This document shows positions 1 to 12,840 of a stretch of 64,000 nucleotides of DNA, in pieces. The notes under the pieces were generated by a model. That model ran no database searches. It was not told the DNA's origin and saw nothing but the letters and a program-made list of their open reading frames with translations. Numbering within the stretch: the first letter of the stretch is position 1; every line of letters begins with the position of its first letter. The translations under genes were made by a program, and so were the position numbers. Origin of the DNA: Gymnogyps californianus (Eukaryota; Chordata; Aves; Accipitriformes; Cathartidae); the NCBI RefSeq assembly GCF_018139145.2, contig NC_059478.1, positions 26,381,001 through 26,445,000 on the forward strand, in the 5' to 3' direction.

Positions 1-1463
1 TCAGATGGGGAGTGGTTCTGCCTGAGGCGTTCAGAGCATCCCCCATGGAGCCAGCTCATGGGGGAGCCCCAAATCCCTCCTTGCTGCTGCTCATCCCTGC
101 CTGCACCAACGGCCGTGGACCCCATTTCACCTTTGAGGAAAGCCACTGATGACCCCCAAATGCTCTACCTGGTGGTACCCTGTGCTGGCATTGCACCCCA
201 CCGGGCACACTTAACCCACTGTGAGAAAGAGCGTGTTTCCCTGCAGCCCCTGGCTGTCTGGGTGTGGGAGCTTTGTCCTCGACCAGAGATGTGTATAATC
301 TTTGGCTAAGCTTCCCCAAGACCCCCAGCTTCCCTCTGAAAGGCCCCTTTTGAAGTCTGCCTGGCGTTGCAGGGTGTGTTTTCCCGCGGAGGGTGTATGA
401 AACCAGTAAACACCATTTCTGGACAAAAATCTCCAAAGTCCATATCCTTTCAGCCTGAAAGTTTCCCTTTCTCATTGACCTGTGCCCAGAAGTGACTCCT
501 GATTTGAATAGCAAATAGTAGCTGTCTTTCCTTCCACAGCTAAGCCATTTTCTTTTCTTCCTCCCAAAGCAAGGTGGGATCTTCTCATGACACCCCTCAG
601 AGCAGCCGTGCCGCTGCAGAGGGGAAGGGGAGGCAGCAGAGATGGCAGGTGCTGAGTGGAGCCCCCATCCTGGCTCATGCAAGGAGCCTTTGATGGACCT
701 GTTTTTATCTCCACAGACCCAGGCAGCGGTGGTTTTCCACCAGGTAATGATGACCGTGCAGAATTGTCATGGCACGGGGCTGGGATTTTTCGGAAGCAGC
801 CTTTGGTTTGGCCAGCACAGCATCGGACCACTCAGCAACGGGTTGATTTTACAGCATCTCATGTCACCTGCTGATTTTGTTGTGTGTTCAGCACCGGACA
901 TGGAATAGGGAAACCCCAGTGGAGGAGAAGGATGATCAGTAGAAAACTTTAATATTTTGAACCCCAGAGCATCCCTAGAGCAAACATACACCCCCCCATC
1001 CCAGCCCCACACTGCAGGACAGGGATGAGCCAGTGGGTTGGGGCTAGCAGCCCACAATCAGGTTCAGGGGGGACAAAGCTTTTGAAAGGCAATAACTGGA
1101 TTTTTTTTTCAATATGCTTCTCCTCCCCGTTGGCCTTTGGGAAAGCTGCGATTGTCACACACCCTGGGGGACACAGCCCCGAGGCTGGGGGCTCTGCCTT
1201 TCCCAAAACAGCCGCGGGAAGTTAGCAGGTAAAAGGGGCTTGAAAGAGCTCAGCTGAGAGTTGTGGAGGTAATGGGATGTTTTCTGTCCCTCTGATGGAG
1301 CAGCCTGGGAGAGTTTCCACAGGTCACTGGTACTTTGCCTTTTCAGTGCTCTTCCACTGGAGCGGGACAATGGGGAAAGCGCCTTCATTTGCTTTTGTGC
1401 TAATGAAGTCAAACAAGCATCAGGGAATTTGCACTAGGGCTCTGTCTTAGGGGTTTGATCTGT
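1..1463. other. Unique non-coding sequence, no gene recognised
   Basis: The first part (about 1-250 and 560-720) is GC-rich and the rest is mixed. Open frames of up to 208 codons occur on the minus strand (56-682), but their translations are rich in Pro, Ser and Gly, show no known domain and overlap other frames of similar size. They look like chance frames in GC-rich DNA. No repeat family is recognised. Confidence 0.6.
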
Positions 1464-1466
1464 ATT

Positions 1467-1483
1467 AAAAAAAAAAAAAAAAA
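1467..1483 (+). repeat. Poly-A tract, A17
   Basis: An uninterrupted run of 17 A follows TGTATT. No recognisable retrotransposon body lies immediately upstream, so I treat it as a simple homopolymer and not as an element tail. Confidence 0.9.
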
Positions 1484-3659
1484 GACAGTTCTTTGGGTAA
1501 AGCTTATCCCAAAAAGCATCTGGTGGACTGAGGGCATCTCCTTTGTTTTCAAAAGTTGGGTAGCTACTGGGAGCAGGGGATTTTTGTCCCTAGATTTAGA
1601 TTTGAATCTATATTTTTCCCCTGTTCAGGGAAAAGTGGTGGGGTGTGGGAATACCTAGTTTGAGCTCATTGCTAGTAATCAATCTGTTTGCTGAAAAATA
1701 AGTTGCAAAAGCCTACAGTCTGGCTGGTAATCCCATTTGTCCTCCACCCTTAAATCTCCAGGTCCAGGAGTCATGTGAGGGTGCTAGACTCTCCACTTTG
1801 TCTTTTAATCAAGCTGCAGAAAGGGACCTATGTATCATTTTAGAAGTCTGAAAACCAGAAAGGAAATGTGTGACATTTTGCTTCATTTTTCTTTCTTATC
1901 TTTTGATAAGACTTGGACTTAAAAGTCCAAGCTATGGACAAAGGCACTGAACAACCTGGTGGGAACATTTTGACACTTAATGCAATTATTCAGCATGCTG
2001 AGATATTCTGTAAGATTGTAAAATCCGCTCCTTTGTTGTCTATATGAACCTGGCTGAAATCTGTGGAGTTCACCGTATCACTACTACTGTGATATCACTT
2101 CTATTTTTCACCCTAACGAAGTGACTGGGAGCAGAGTTTCGGCCCCAGGTTTTGAGTCTAGAGACCAGAGCATCCAGCTCTCTTCTTCAGCCTTTTCTAC
2201 TCTCTATTGCTTTTCTTAACATTTGATGTGAATAGCTCATAAAAACCCCTGCAAACAGCAAGCAAGCAGCAAACCCAAACATGTCCCCATTGCAGCAAAT
2301 GCTGGAAGAAATAAATTTAGCTGAAAAATCCCTGTCTTGGTTTTTTGTTATATTTCTTTCTCTTGGATAAGGCAAAAGAAGGGGGAAAAATTAAAATCCC
2401 TTGGTTGCAAAAATGCCTTCAGTCAAGTTCTCTCTCTTACTGACAGCTCAGTTCCAGCTACAGGAGTCTTAATGATATTTTGGCCATAATGCCAAGAGAA
2501 GCAAGAAAGCCCCTTCAGACACCAGGAGCTTTCACCCGACTGGAGCAGTAAGTAGACAGCTGAAATGTATCTTTGAACTCAGGCAGGGAAAAATAGTTTG
2601 TTGTAGTGTCCCTCCTCCTCCCTGCATTCATCTCACCGCACTGGCACAGTGGACGCTGGTGCTACGTGTGCCTGGTGGCTCGGGGCTGTCACCCGCAGGG
2701 TGGTTAGGAAGGGAGGATGCAGGCTTGGTGCTAGCTGGTGCTCCTTTTGCCGGGGTATCATCTCCTTCTTCTGGCCTGGAGATGTGTTGGTAGGGCACAG
2801 TGGAGGATGCCTTTGGCCTTTTTAATTGTATGGGTTCTGCAGATGTCCCACGGCTGCAAACCTCACTCTGGTCACCAGCAACATGCATTTCCAAAGGTTC
2901 CCATGGAAGGAAAGAGGCTGGACTTCCCCTGGCCAGCAACCAGTGTCACCAGTGCCTGTCCCAGTGGGCTGTGACACCTTACGGGCTTAAATGTTGGAGG
3001 TTTGTATTAAATTGAGGTTGAGCTAGGGGAGAGGGATCTGCTCTCCTCTTAAGTGTAGGTCTTCCAGGGCCTCCAGCTCCCCACTGGTCCAGGTGGACTT
3101 GTCTCCTGCCCTGCAGCTTGGATCAACCGCACTAAGCCCTCAGTGGTTGTGTCTGGCAAATGCGACTGATCTCATACCCCTGAGTCTGGAGTCAGGGACT
3201 TCTACTCCTTTTTTCTGCTGCTGACACCAAACCTGCAAGCTGTTTCTGATGGTGACCCTGTCCTTGGAGCAACCCTAAGGCATTGCAGGATTGTCCTTAT
3301 GGATGTCCAGCCTTGTGGCAAAGGGCATCGCTGTGGAGACTGCGTGGTCCCCTGCTGCACCTCTGCCCTAAGAGCATCTCAGAGATGTCCCCTCCTCTGC
3401 CCACCCCTTCCTTGTGTCCTCCTCAGAGTTGAAGGCAACCCCAAGCAGTCTGGGAAAGATGTTTAGAAGTGACATCCTGGTGCTTCCTGACGCCAGCCCT
3501 GCGGCTGCTGGGTGCTGTCTCGCCCGCGCTGGGTTTGGCAGCCGACTGGGGTGCTCAGTTAACAGCCCATCTGTAGAGGCGAAGCCCCAGTCCAAAGAAG
3601 AGTGTGTTGTACTCCCAAGGCTTTGGGTGCTCAGTGAAAGTAATTTTAAAAAATCATCT
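1484..3659. other. Non-coding sequence with a short palindrome pair
   Basis: 1,650-2,400 is AT-rich and holds two adjacent inverted repeats at 1,895-1,931 (listed separately). 2,600-3,600 is GC-richer and has open frames of up to 103 codons on both strands with no domain. A weak MIR-like reading at 2,110-2,190 was not strong enough to list. Confidence 0.55.
1895..1931. repeat. Two adjacent perfect inverted repeats
   Basis: CTTATCTTTTGATAAG (1,895-1,910; 6 bp arms, 4 bp loop) is followed one base later by CTTGGACTTAAAAGTCCAAG (1,912-1,931; 9 bp arms, 2 bp loop). Both are perfect. They could form two small cruciforms, or be paired symmetric protein-binding sites; the first carries GATA/TATC cores. 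Confidence 0.8.
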
Positions 3660-4030
3660 TTTACCCCTTAATCAAAGTCTTTATCCATATGTTTTAGTTG
3701 CCTTTAAACCCCAGCTGGAACCGTTTGCAGATCTCTCTCGGCTATTGGCTGATCCTAAGTAATAAGCACTAATGTTTGAGCTTCAAAATCACTTGCAAAG
3801 TTGCAGTCTGGTAAAGCCATCTGGTTGAAATCTGTCAGTATTTATTATCCACTGGAAATTTCTCTCTGGACAGCTCTGATGCTGTCTTTCGTTATCATGG
3901 AGAGCTGATCATATTAAACTAATTACAGGGAATAGCTGATGACAAGTTCCTCTTTAATCTGCGATCGTTTTTTGAATCAGAATTAAGGTCATTCTCCAAG
4001 GCCTTGATTTTGGAAACTCCCTGGCAGCAG
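3660..4030. promoter_or_regulatory. Candidate conserved non-coding element (enhancer-like)
   Basis: This AT-rich, repeat-free block contains TAATTA (3,920-3,925), flanked by TGATCAT and TTAAACT. The texture (dense short homeodomain-like cores, no low-complexity runs) resembles vertebrate developmental enhancers. This is an inference from composition only; no alignment was done. Confidence 0.25.
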
Positions 4031-5590
4031 TTGTTAGCTAGGTTAAAATATTTACAAATCTGTGTATCTTCTGTTGCTGTCATTAGCAATGAATAAGCAG
4101 GGATTTGTTAGTTGGGCTCAAATTCACCATTGTTTTAGAGGTACTAAGTATTGTTCCCATGTACTGCTTACACCACGTGGGGTGGGTAAGAGGGGCTTTC
4201 ACACATTCAAGCTTGCCACATCAATTTTTCGTAGTCAATGTTAGGTAGCCTTTAAATCAACATAATTTGTTTCCCATCTCTAGACTTGGACGTACCAAGA
4301 GAATGCCAGTCTGGTCTGTAGGAGCAATGAGACAAGGCTTTCCAGGCTACTAATGTTTCTTCAGTGCCAGGCTGTGAACTGAAAACGGCCTCTGTGCAGA
4401 CTAGTCCCTGCCTGCGTCCTTAAAGGCACCTGCAGGCAGATGGGGCAGCTGATGGGGCAGCTCACGGGGCCAAGGTCGGGCAGCTCAGGGGAACCTCCCG
4501 ATCAGGAGGTTTGTGCCCCCGCGGTGAACAGCAAATGAACTGGAAGGAGTCACCGAGACCTGGGGACGGCTGGCTTCGGCTCTGCCTCCCTGGTCTGCTT
4601 GCCAGTGGCTTGCAGGTGAGACGATGTAACTGCTGTCTGCCTTAGTTTCCTTGGAGTTAAAGACAATCCCTTATGGGGAGGTAGGAGGGAAATCTTGGTG
4701 TTTTCCTTTCAGGGTTGGAATCCATTTGCTTTGGATAACACTTTTTTTTAGTTATTACCTGGCTACATCCAAAGTTTGGAGGACACAGGTCTATCCCTTT
4801 CCATTGCCTTCAACAGTCTAATGTTACATCTTCTGCTCATGTTCTGCTGTGAGACCTGGATAGCAGCTTCTCTGCCATGACAGGTTGACTTCTCACCTGT
4901 ATTTTTCCTCCCATGTGGATTTACAGGAGGTGAAGAGTTTGCTTCTTAATGTTTATAAAGCCTGGTGAGGACACTGCTTTCCAATTACCTCCATACTTTT
5001 TAATTATTTTCCTGTAATATGACGTAATTTATAGCTTGAGCTTACTGCCAGGTCCCTAGGATGTAACTTGGTATGACTGCCTCCATCCATGCAAACAGGA
5101 GCAACTGGAGTCCTTCCCTTAGGGCTTACTCAAATACACTATATTTAATAAGAGTTAATCCCTTTAACACAGTTGCTGGCCTTGCCTTTTAAAATTGGAT
5201 TAAGACTGATGCACTATAGAGAGTTTTTAATGCCAATGAACTCAACCTGTTCTAGAAAATGGAAGTTGTAAACACAGTACGGATGCTAAGATCAGTCTAA
5301 CCCTAGGAATTGGCCTTGGGAAGAGCTGCACAATGGCCTTTTTCACACCTTTAACTCAGCAGGACCTGAAGGCAAATCTGCAGACAGATGAGCAAGGCTA
5401 TGAAGAGTTCAGCTGATTCTCTGCCGCTCTCTCAGAGGCATAATTAAATGGCAGCTAGTGCAAGTGTCCTGAGGAGGAAAAGCACCAGCACCAAGAGACT
5501 GGAGAAGCCAAGCCCTGGAAGTGACCTTAAGACTGGGTAAAACTGATGCAGATCTGAATTATTACTGGAAAGGAAAAGTGAAGCAAATAG
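4031..5590. other. Non-coding sequence, nothing specific recognised
   Basis: A short GGGGCAGCT-type near-repeat lies at about 4,440-4,490. A phrase near 4,640 recalls the MIR core but is too short to call. From about 4,980 to 5,260 the sequence becomes AT-rich. The longest open frame is about 77 codons. Confidence 0.55.
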
Positions 5591-5591
5591 A

Positions 5592-5614
5592 GTGTGTGTG
5601 TGTGTGTGTGTGTG
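5592..5614 (+). repeat. (GT)n microsatellite
   Basis: About 11 uninterrupted GT units, seen directly. Confidence 0.95.
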
Positions 5615-6373
5615 GTGATTGACAAAGGGTTGTGAGACCTGCGGGTTAAAAAGAGCTGTAGAAGAAATAGTTCTCATTCTCCTAGAAATGGCTTTGAGAA
5701 AAAATCCTAAGCTCCATCCTTTTGGGTTAATTTTCTGAAAAGTTTAGATATTCTGTTATCCCATATTTGGGGACAAAGTGTTTTACCTATACATTTTCAA
5801 TGTAAGTATGTATTCAGATTTGAGCTTGAAGGGATAAACGAAGGTTTAGCCCTTACTTTTCACTCAGGCTGGTTTCCTGAACTCTGATCTACTCCCCTCC
5901 ACAGCACAGAAGTTTTCCATCTGATCTCTTTTTCAGAGCAATGAAGAAAAAGAAAAAGAACTAAATGACCGTATATGTGCCTGGATCTCAGATGCAAATG
6001 CAAATGGGGCAGGATGGAGGCTGTCCCGTGGACAACACCCAGACTCCACGACACAGTCGGGACTTGTGCACAGGGCTGGGCTCCTGGTACTGAGCACGGC
6101 TGTACTGATGGGCAGCCGGGACTTGGCTTGATTTATTTCCTCCATACCTTTCATGCTATTTCTAATGTCTTTTACTTTCCAAAGCAGCAAGGGGAGAGAA
6201 GCGTTTGCTTAGCCTCCTCTGTTTGCCCCATCATTTGTAATATGAAGCCATAAAATTAAACCCAGGGTATCTCTAGCCTATTGATAGGCATCGGTAATCT
6301 CAGATCCCTTCCCCTAAATGGAAGGGGCAGTTCATTGACACAAGCAATTGCCGGACTGCAGTGGCATTTGGAT

Positions 6374-6385
6374 GGGGGGGGGGGG
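6374..6385 (+). repeat. Poly-G tract, G12
   Basis: Twelve consecutive G, followed by AAGGAG. It is a homopolymer prone to slippage. Confidence 0.9.
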
Positions 6386-7639
6386 AAGGAGTAAACAGAC
6401 CTGGGAAACTCCAGCTTGACATAAAAAACAACGTGATGGATAGTCCACAGTGACCATTGGCTCCAGTGGCTGGAGGACAAGGAAAAAAAAAAAGCAAGCA
6501 AGAAAAAAAACCAGGACAAGCAATCTGCAACCAGCCTAGGAAGATTACTGCCATAAAAGCAATGCTGGAAGGGGCTAGTTATCAAGTGGAAAACAAGAAA
6601 GTACAACTAGCTCCCCAGTCACCAGATTTAGGGGACTCTGGTTGGAAGGTTCATACTCTGGTGGGCCATTAGAGCAGAAACAGAAATGGATGCAGTAATC
6701 CAGAACATATTGAGTCTCTAGGTTACCATGAAATATAATGCAGGGAGAAATGAATTATTTTCCAAGGGAAGCTGTAGAAAGCACATATATAGACTTTTTT
6801 TTATTGGAACTGTGTTATCAACAGTCTCTCTTAATAGTCAAAAACAGCTTCTTATGTTTTTTATAGAGTTTTAAAGATCCCTCTGGACATGTCTGGAGGG
6901 GCTGGATGGGGGGAGCTGCAGGCAGAGGAGGGAGCGGGGGAAAAGAAGGGAGGTAAGTGCCGTCAGAGTGAGCACAGTGCTGATTTCCTTCGGCTGTCTC
7001 AGCATTTGGGTATGGTGCTGCATTATGTTAATTTTGCCTCATTCCTTGCACAGAAATAGCGATACACATCGCCTCGGTTACCTGTGGAGCCTAGCTGGCC
7101 TGGGTGTTTTTCTTTGCAAGCGGGTGAACCAGCACTTCTCCAAAAAATAGATGGAGGTAAAAAAACGTGACTTAATGCTGTTTCTACCCATCCTAGAGCA
7201 CCCACAGGGGATGGTAGAAAGGCAGCTGGAGGAGCCCAAGGAGAACTAAGCTTCTCCTGATTTTGGAGGTTCGGGATCATCTCCTTGTTCTCCTAAGCCC
7301 ACGTTTAAAGAATGAAAGAATCTTGTGAAATCCCTCTCATGACATTGATGGGACTTTAAATGTTTGAGAGTGAAAATATTAAGGCAGATCTAGGAGGTTA
7401 TGATGGGTTTTTCCATGCACAAAGAGCAGTTTTATACTTTAACATCTGTATCCGCTTCTAATATTAACACCTCATGAAAGAGCTGATGATGATGACATGA
7501 AGTTGTCATAAAATGAATCTTGAGATTATAAAAATAATGTGTAGTAAGGTCTCTTTTGCCTTGTCATCTGACTTCTGAGGCTCTGTCCTGTGTGCATGTC
7601 ATGTTTGCAAGGCTTTTTGACAACCAAGGGTAAAACAAA

Positions 7640-7690
7640 GAGGAAAGGGAAGGGGAAGGGGAAGGAGAAGGAGAAGGGTCAGGGAAGGGG
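7640..7690 (+). repeat. (GGGAA)/(GGAGAA) purine microsatellite
   Basis: An imperfect run of 5- and 6-base purine units (aggaaaggg, aggggaagg, agaaggag). It has the same character as the much larger array near 61.7-62.2 kb. Confidence 0.75.
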
Positions 7691-8829
7691 TAGACCCTAA
7701 GCAAGCTGAGTTGCCTGTCTCGCAGGAGCTGAGGTTTGAAGAGACCGGAGCCACGGATTCAAATCATGAGAGCTCACAGCAGAGATTTTTAGTCACAGCA
7801 GAGTCCTTCCAAGAAAAAAATTGCTGAGTTCCCATGATGGAAAGAGCGCACAAATGCATGAAAATCACTTTGCTTTGCAATAGCCTGCCTGTGTCTGGAA
7901 TTGGGCAGCTGCCTCTAGAAGAAGCCTCTGAAATGTAAAGACTGCTGCATGCAGGAAGCAATCCACTGGCCAACAGTGCAGGGATATTGTCTTCAAACCA
8001 CAAAGTTGGACTACTTGGAGTAAGAGAAAAAAAAGGAAAAATCAGTCTAAAACTCAGAAATTCCTTGAAAAAATGAATTATCTCGGTCAGAAAACGTGCT
8101 TGATATTCTGTCTGCCCACCTAACATCACTGTTTTGTCTTCTCCCTGTTACTCCACAAAGTTGTTCAGCAGAAGATCTCATAGCTGCAGTTTTTACTCTG
8201 GTTCAATATTAAAAAAAAGTACCTATCTTAACAGATTTCTTAAAGTCCAGCTGATGCTATACCCAATATATAGAATAGAATACGCCAGGACTGTAAACAG
8301 AGTCTCACTTCAGCCCTCTATGGAGCGGTGCTGATGGCAGAATGGACTAATATACACAAAGTGAATTTTACACTAAACACAGAAAAAAGTAATTTCAGAG
8401 ACCCAGGCAGTGATCTGCCATACTGTGCAGTCTAAATTATCTTTTTTTTTTAATAGCCAGCAGAGAGGTGCCTATCTCAGCCTAGCATTCACCTCTTCCG
8501 TTGTCCCCCCGCTGACATATGGCCCTCTACACCAGCTCCTGCCTCGAGGACCAGCCTGCAGCCCTGTGGGTGGATGGGGGCCCTGGCAAAAGCCCATTAG
8601 GAAGCTGTGGGATGTGAATGCTGCAGCGTGGTGAGCTGAACGGGCGGGCGAGTGGCTGTGCCATCTTCCTTGAGGGGAGGGGGTTCATCCAGCTGCCGGG
8701 TATCCCAAGGAACAGAGATCCCAGCGTGGCACATGCTGGAATTTCTTTCTTGCTGTGCCAGTTTCCAGGTCTTGCGGGAGCATTTGGGGTGGCGGTGGGG
8801 GCAGATTGGCACAGATTTATGTGCCAGGC

Positions 8830-9300
8830 TTGTCTCTAGCTCTGACTCTGCTGTTCCGCCTGGGCTTCCTTCATTTAGAGTCCTTTGTTACAAAATGTAA
8901 TGGATATCGCCCTAGGAGCTGTTTTCAATTGCTCGTGACGACGTAAGAAACAATTAGGCAAAGCATATTTTTGTTTATATCTTCACTACCTCCTTTCCTC
9001 GGAGAGATTTAGAGATCCCTGGCTGGTCGGGTTATTAAAATGTTGCTCTTGGAGGCAGAATCTGAATGAATCTTGCAGGGTGGATTGGGGTCGCGACTCC
9101 CCCCGGGCTGGGTAGGGGTTGGAGGAGGAAGGTAAGGGGAGAAACCAGAACTGAAAATAACAAAAGAAACGGAAATCTAAAGAATTTATTTTTTTATTTG
9201 CTTCAAAAAGATTTCCAAAGCCACCCTAAGGGCGGTTTGTAGACTGGTATTTTTCTACTGACAAAACCTGCTTTGGACACTGCAAACTGCCAGGCTTTGA
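8830..9300. promoter_or_regulatory. Candidate conserved non-coding element
   Basis: An AT-rich, repeat-free block follows a GC-rich stretch. It holds TGACGACGTAA (8,936-8,946), a CRE/ATF-like core with CpGs preserved in otherwise AT-rich sequence, next to CAATTG and CAATTAG. A second AT-rich part lies at 9,150-9,300. Regulatory function is inferred from motif texture only. Confidence 0.25.
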
Positions 9301-10589
9301 CCTGGGACTGAAATCCATATTTCAGTGCTTGTGGCTCGTCAGCCAGAGACGTTTGGCAGATGATCAAGGCAAGGGTGGAAAAAGCGATGGTGTGGGAGGC
9401 AGGGGTGCCAATGCTGGTCCCTGAGCTGCAGGCTGGTGATGCTCAGGGAAGCTCATGGCTTGGGTTGTCCCCCCCATGCTGGGCTGAAGGCTGAATTCAG
9501 TGGGATGTGCCTGGACACAGGATCCTGAGCAGGTCCTCTGTGTGTTGTGGAGATACAGAAAGGGACTGAGAGAGAGGAGGCATCCTTCTGCCTCTCTCGC
9601 TCCTTCAAGGGATGCTGATGGTGGATGTGGGCTGGTTTGGGTGCTGTGTCACTTGGTCTGGGATGAAAAAGGGTGCTCTCAGCTCAGGTACCCAGCAGGA
9701 AAGGTTGTCAGCCAGGTCCTGAACCCAGTGGGAGCAAGGCCACCCAAAGGGAGAGGTGCTGTTGAACAGGAGGGAGAAAGGGGAGAAAGCCCCACCAGCT
9801 ACTCAGGGATAGAGGTGACAAAAGGTGACAAATGCCTGGGACAGCATTGAGAGCAGTGGGATGCGAGTCTGTGTCTGAGTGCAAGGACAGGCTCGATGCC
9901 GGGGCGTCTGAGCACGCGATCCCATAAGCTGCTCCGTGCTGGGGCTTTCCAGAGAGAAGCCAAGAAGCAGAGATTGCTGTCATGTGGGCTGTGGGGACAC
10001 CAAGCTTGAACCAATATCCTTCTCCTGACATGGGACTGATCTCTATTGGATGTTACTATATGGCCTGTCTCCTTCAAAATGGCCCAAATAATGGGGTTGC
10101 TGCGGTCATCCTTTGGGAAGAGGGCTCTCCATCTATTAGACATGTTGCTGTGTTTGCCTGGAAATGGACCCTGCTTATAAACACAAAAACAACCGAGAGC
10201 AGCCAATGCCAGCGGTGAAATACTCTTGCTATCTGCAGGCAGACACAGTGCAGCCCCATGCCCCCATTAGGGAGGGCAGGCCCCTTCGTCAGCTTAATGA
10301 GCCCAGCGATCTGCATGCAAACAAGGGCGGGTGGAGGGGAGCATTCATCACTGCAGAAAAGGGCTTGGAGATGCTCACAACACATGGCTTGTCCTTGGGA
10401 AATTGTAGCCTGAGGATAACATAGTATTCGGACCTTCATCTGGCACAGGGAATAAACTGGAAGCTGCCTTCCTCAGTCATTTCAAATAAATCTCAGTTAC
10501 TGATACAAAAGGCTCTCAGGGGGTCATTGATAAACCTCAGTGTGAAACCCAAACAGCACAGCTACCTCCTGGTGAGGAAGGAGCAGGTT
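9301..10589. other. Non-coding sequence, no gene recognised
   Basis: GC-richer sequence with overlapping open frames of 107-135 codons on the minus strand (9,708-10,439) and shorter ones on the plus strand. None shows a domain. The direct repeat AGGTGACAAA occurs twice at about 9,812-9,830. Confidence 0.55.
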
Positions 10590-10760
10590 TAGAATGGGTT
10601 AATTAGAAAGATAATGAGCTAACAAGGCTTCATTTCTGTTCAGTGGCTCAATGAGGAATTCATTAGAAAGGCTTAATCTAACTGAACAATCCCGGGGCTT
10701 AGAGAGATTGCCCATTGATTGCCAGCCCAAACTGTTTATTTACAGGTTTTTGCTGGCTGA
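10590..10760. promoter_or_regulatory. Candidate conserved non-coding element
   Basis: It contains TTAATTAG (10,599-10,606), ATAATGAGC, ATTCATTAG and CTTAATCTAA within 90 bp, a cluster of homeodomain-type cores with no simple repeat. This is a composition-based guess. Confidence 0.25.
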
Positions 10761-12189
10761 AAGGTCTCATTCCTTTATTTCTAAGGCCATTCGGATGTGC
10801 CATAAGGAGACGTGTGTCCCCAGCAAAAAGCAGTAGCAATAAAAATCTGGCAGTAAAGCCAGATGGGAAGGAAAAAGGGATCGATGTTCCCAGTAACACC
10901 AACCATCTAATTTCAGTGTGTTCCCCCAGCTGAGGATGGGGCCAGGGGAGTTTATATGTAGGGTTTGGGTGCTACCGGAAAGAGAGGAGAAATGAAGTGT
11001 TAGGAGAGAAAAAAAAAGGAGCACAAATGCCATGTAAGTGGGGAGAAGGGCTGGAGCTGATCCCTCCAGGCTTTTCTCTGTTTCTCACTTCATAGCATAA
11101 AATGGGTGCCATTTTGAAAGTCTTTTCCAGGCGCTTTCAAACACCCTGGGGAACCTTCCCATCTTGGGAGTGTGAGGTGCCTCCACAGGGCCAGGGAGAA
11201 GCCAGGAACATGCCACTGGAGGTAATCTCAGAATTAAATCTCTGCAGACAAATCCCCTTTCCTCTTAGCCCTCTAGCAGCTCTGCTTCTCTCCCTTGATG
11301 AGTATTTAAGGCAGGAGGTGGGACTTTGCACTGGAACGGCTGAGGGATGGCCACCTTTCCCACCACAGGACATGAGTCTCCAGCACATCAGGCACTGGTG
11401 AGATTCACTGCAGCCCTTCGTGGTTCCCTGTGGTCTGGTTTTCATGTTTTTACGAACTGAATCAATGCTGGGCTGGGTTGCACAGAAGTCCCAGGAGGAT
11501 TCCCTTGTTGAGATCAGCCTCTGACAGTACCTCCCTCCTGAGAACTGACAGTTTGGTAAAATTTCAAGCCAAAACCTCTGTTAATGCACCCTTTTGATGG
11601 TCTGGCCCTGTTTTGGAGGGGTCCCCTTCACTGTTATGCTGGGTTTCTGTTTTTTTCTTTCATGGGGAAGCAAAGCTCTGTGGTCTGCTCCTGGAGACTA
11701 AGCCAATGTGGTTCGTGTCCAGGAATCTTGTACCAGAACTTCCACCAAAATGCAATTGTGGGGTCATGAGTTTGTTCATGACCTCACCCACCCATCTGGC
11801 GGTGCTTTTTAGCAACATGTGATGGGACTATATTTAGTGGTAAAACTACTGTCCTGGACAAGAGGGCAGGCTTTCTAAGGAGAGACAGCACCTTTCATAA
11901 GGCCATCTGCTATTGTCAGAAAAATGATCAGGATGATTAGTGTAGACATGAGTGAGGTTGAGGGCTGGAGCCTTTCAAAGATCCCTTGGGCATCTTCCAG
12001 TGGTGTAAAAGTGAAAAAAACTAGAGTGCCTTTAAATAAATAAGAGACCGGTAGCTGATCTGCCTCGAGTCTTTGTAACCTCTCTGTGGTCAGTGAACAC
12101 AACCTGTCGATCAGAACCATTATGTTTGCACCAGTGAACGAGGCTGGTGGTAATTTCTAGATGGAGTATGTCAGAGCCACATTATATTT
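10761..12189. other. Non-coding sequence, no gene recognised
   Basis: Mixed composition. Open frames of up to 102 codons (11,137-11,445, minus) carry no domain, and opposite-strand frames of similar length overlap them. No repeat family is recognised. Confidence 0.55.
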
Positions 12190-12380
12190 GCTGAGGTCTC
12201 TAAAATCTTGCTAGATTAATAGCCTTTAAAAAAAAAAAATCTATCTTAGTGCCACATTAACCACAGGCCACAGTGTATTAACTGACAAAACCCAAATTGT
12301 TCTTTAATATTCCTAAAGCTGGTGTTAAGCACAATAAGAACAATTTTCACTTTCAATAAGAATCTGACCCTGGATTTGCC
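12190..12380. promoter_or_regulatory. Candidate conserved non-coding element
   Basis: An AT-rich block with TTAAT cores, a RUNX-type AACCACA (12,259-12,265) and a nearby GTATTAACTG. A run of 12 A lies at about 12,228-12,239. Function is inferred from composition. Confidence 0.22.
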
Positions 12381-12714
12381 CTCTGCCCTGACCTGGGTCT
12401 TTCTCTACAACCATGAGGGACCATGTGGAGTCGTTCTGTGCTCCCTTGAAATGATGATAATTAAAAAGCATTTGCTTTCAGATTTTTCTTCCATCTGATC
12501 ATCCCTTCCCCTTTGGTCTCTCGCCCCTCCTGGACGTGCAACTGGACTTTCCATATTTTTTTTCTGCATCATTACTGAATTCCTCTGTTCTTCTGGTGAA
12601 TCATAGCACACAGCAGTCCAGATTTTATTTACTGTTATGTTGGACTTCCTGGGGTTTATTTATGGGAGAGAGAAGCAACACAGCCCACTATTCAGTGCAT
12701 TATTCTGCTGATAT

Positions 12715-12840
12715 TCTTACTGGCTGTGTGCAAGTTAGTGGCTGTCTTTCACGTCAGTTTTCCCATGCTGTAAAGTCTGAATAGCAATACCTGTCTGGAA
12801 AGCATTGGGTGAAGTTTTAACTGGGCAACTTTAATTATAA
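12715..12840 (+). mobile_element. MIR-like SINE fragment, plus strand
   Basis: It matches the MIR core in order: CTGGCTGTGTG, then CAGTTTTCCCATGCTGTAAA, then an ATAGCAATACCTG segment like the AATAATAGCACCTACC part, then GCATTGGGTGAAGTTTTAA. Similarity is by recollection of the family consensus. The copy is old and diverged. Confidence 0.5.

Larger units (their letters stand above)
5615..8829. other. Non-coding sequence with simple repeats
   Basis: It contains a G12 run (6,374-6,385), interrupted poly-A (6,480-6,512) and a purine-rich (GGGAA)/(GGAGAA) stretch at about 7,640-7,690. Open frames reach 121 codons (7,764-8,129, minus) without a recognisable domain. A T10 run lies at about 8,442-8,451. 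Confidence 0.55.

Noticed and set aside
56..682. 208-codon minus-strand open frame
   Set aside because: GC-rich sequence gives long chance frames; the translation matches no family I know, and other frames over the same bases are also open.
1467..1483. Poly-A tail of a retrocopy or SINE
   Set aside because: No element body or target-site duplication could be recognised next to it.
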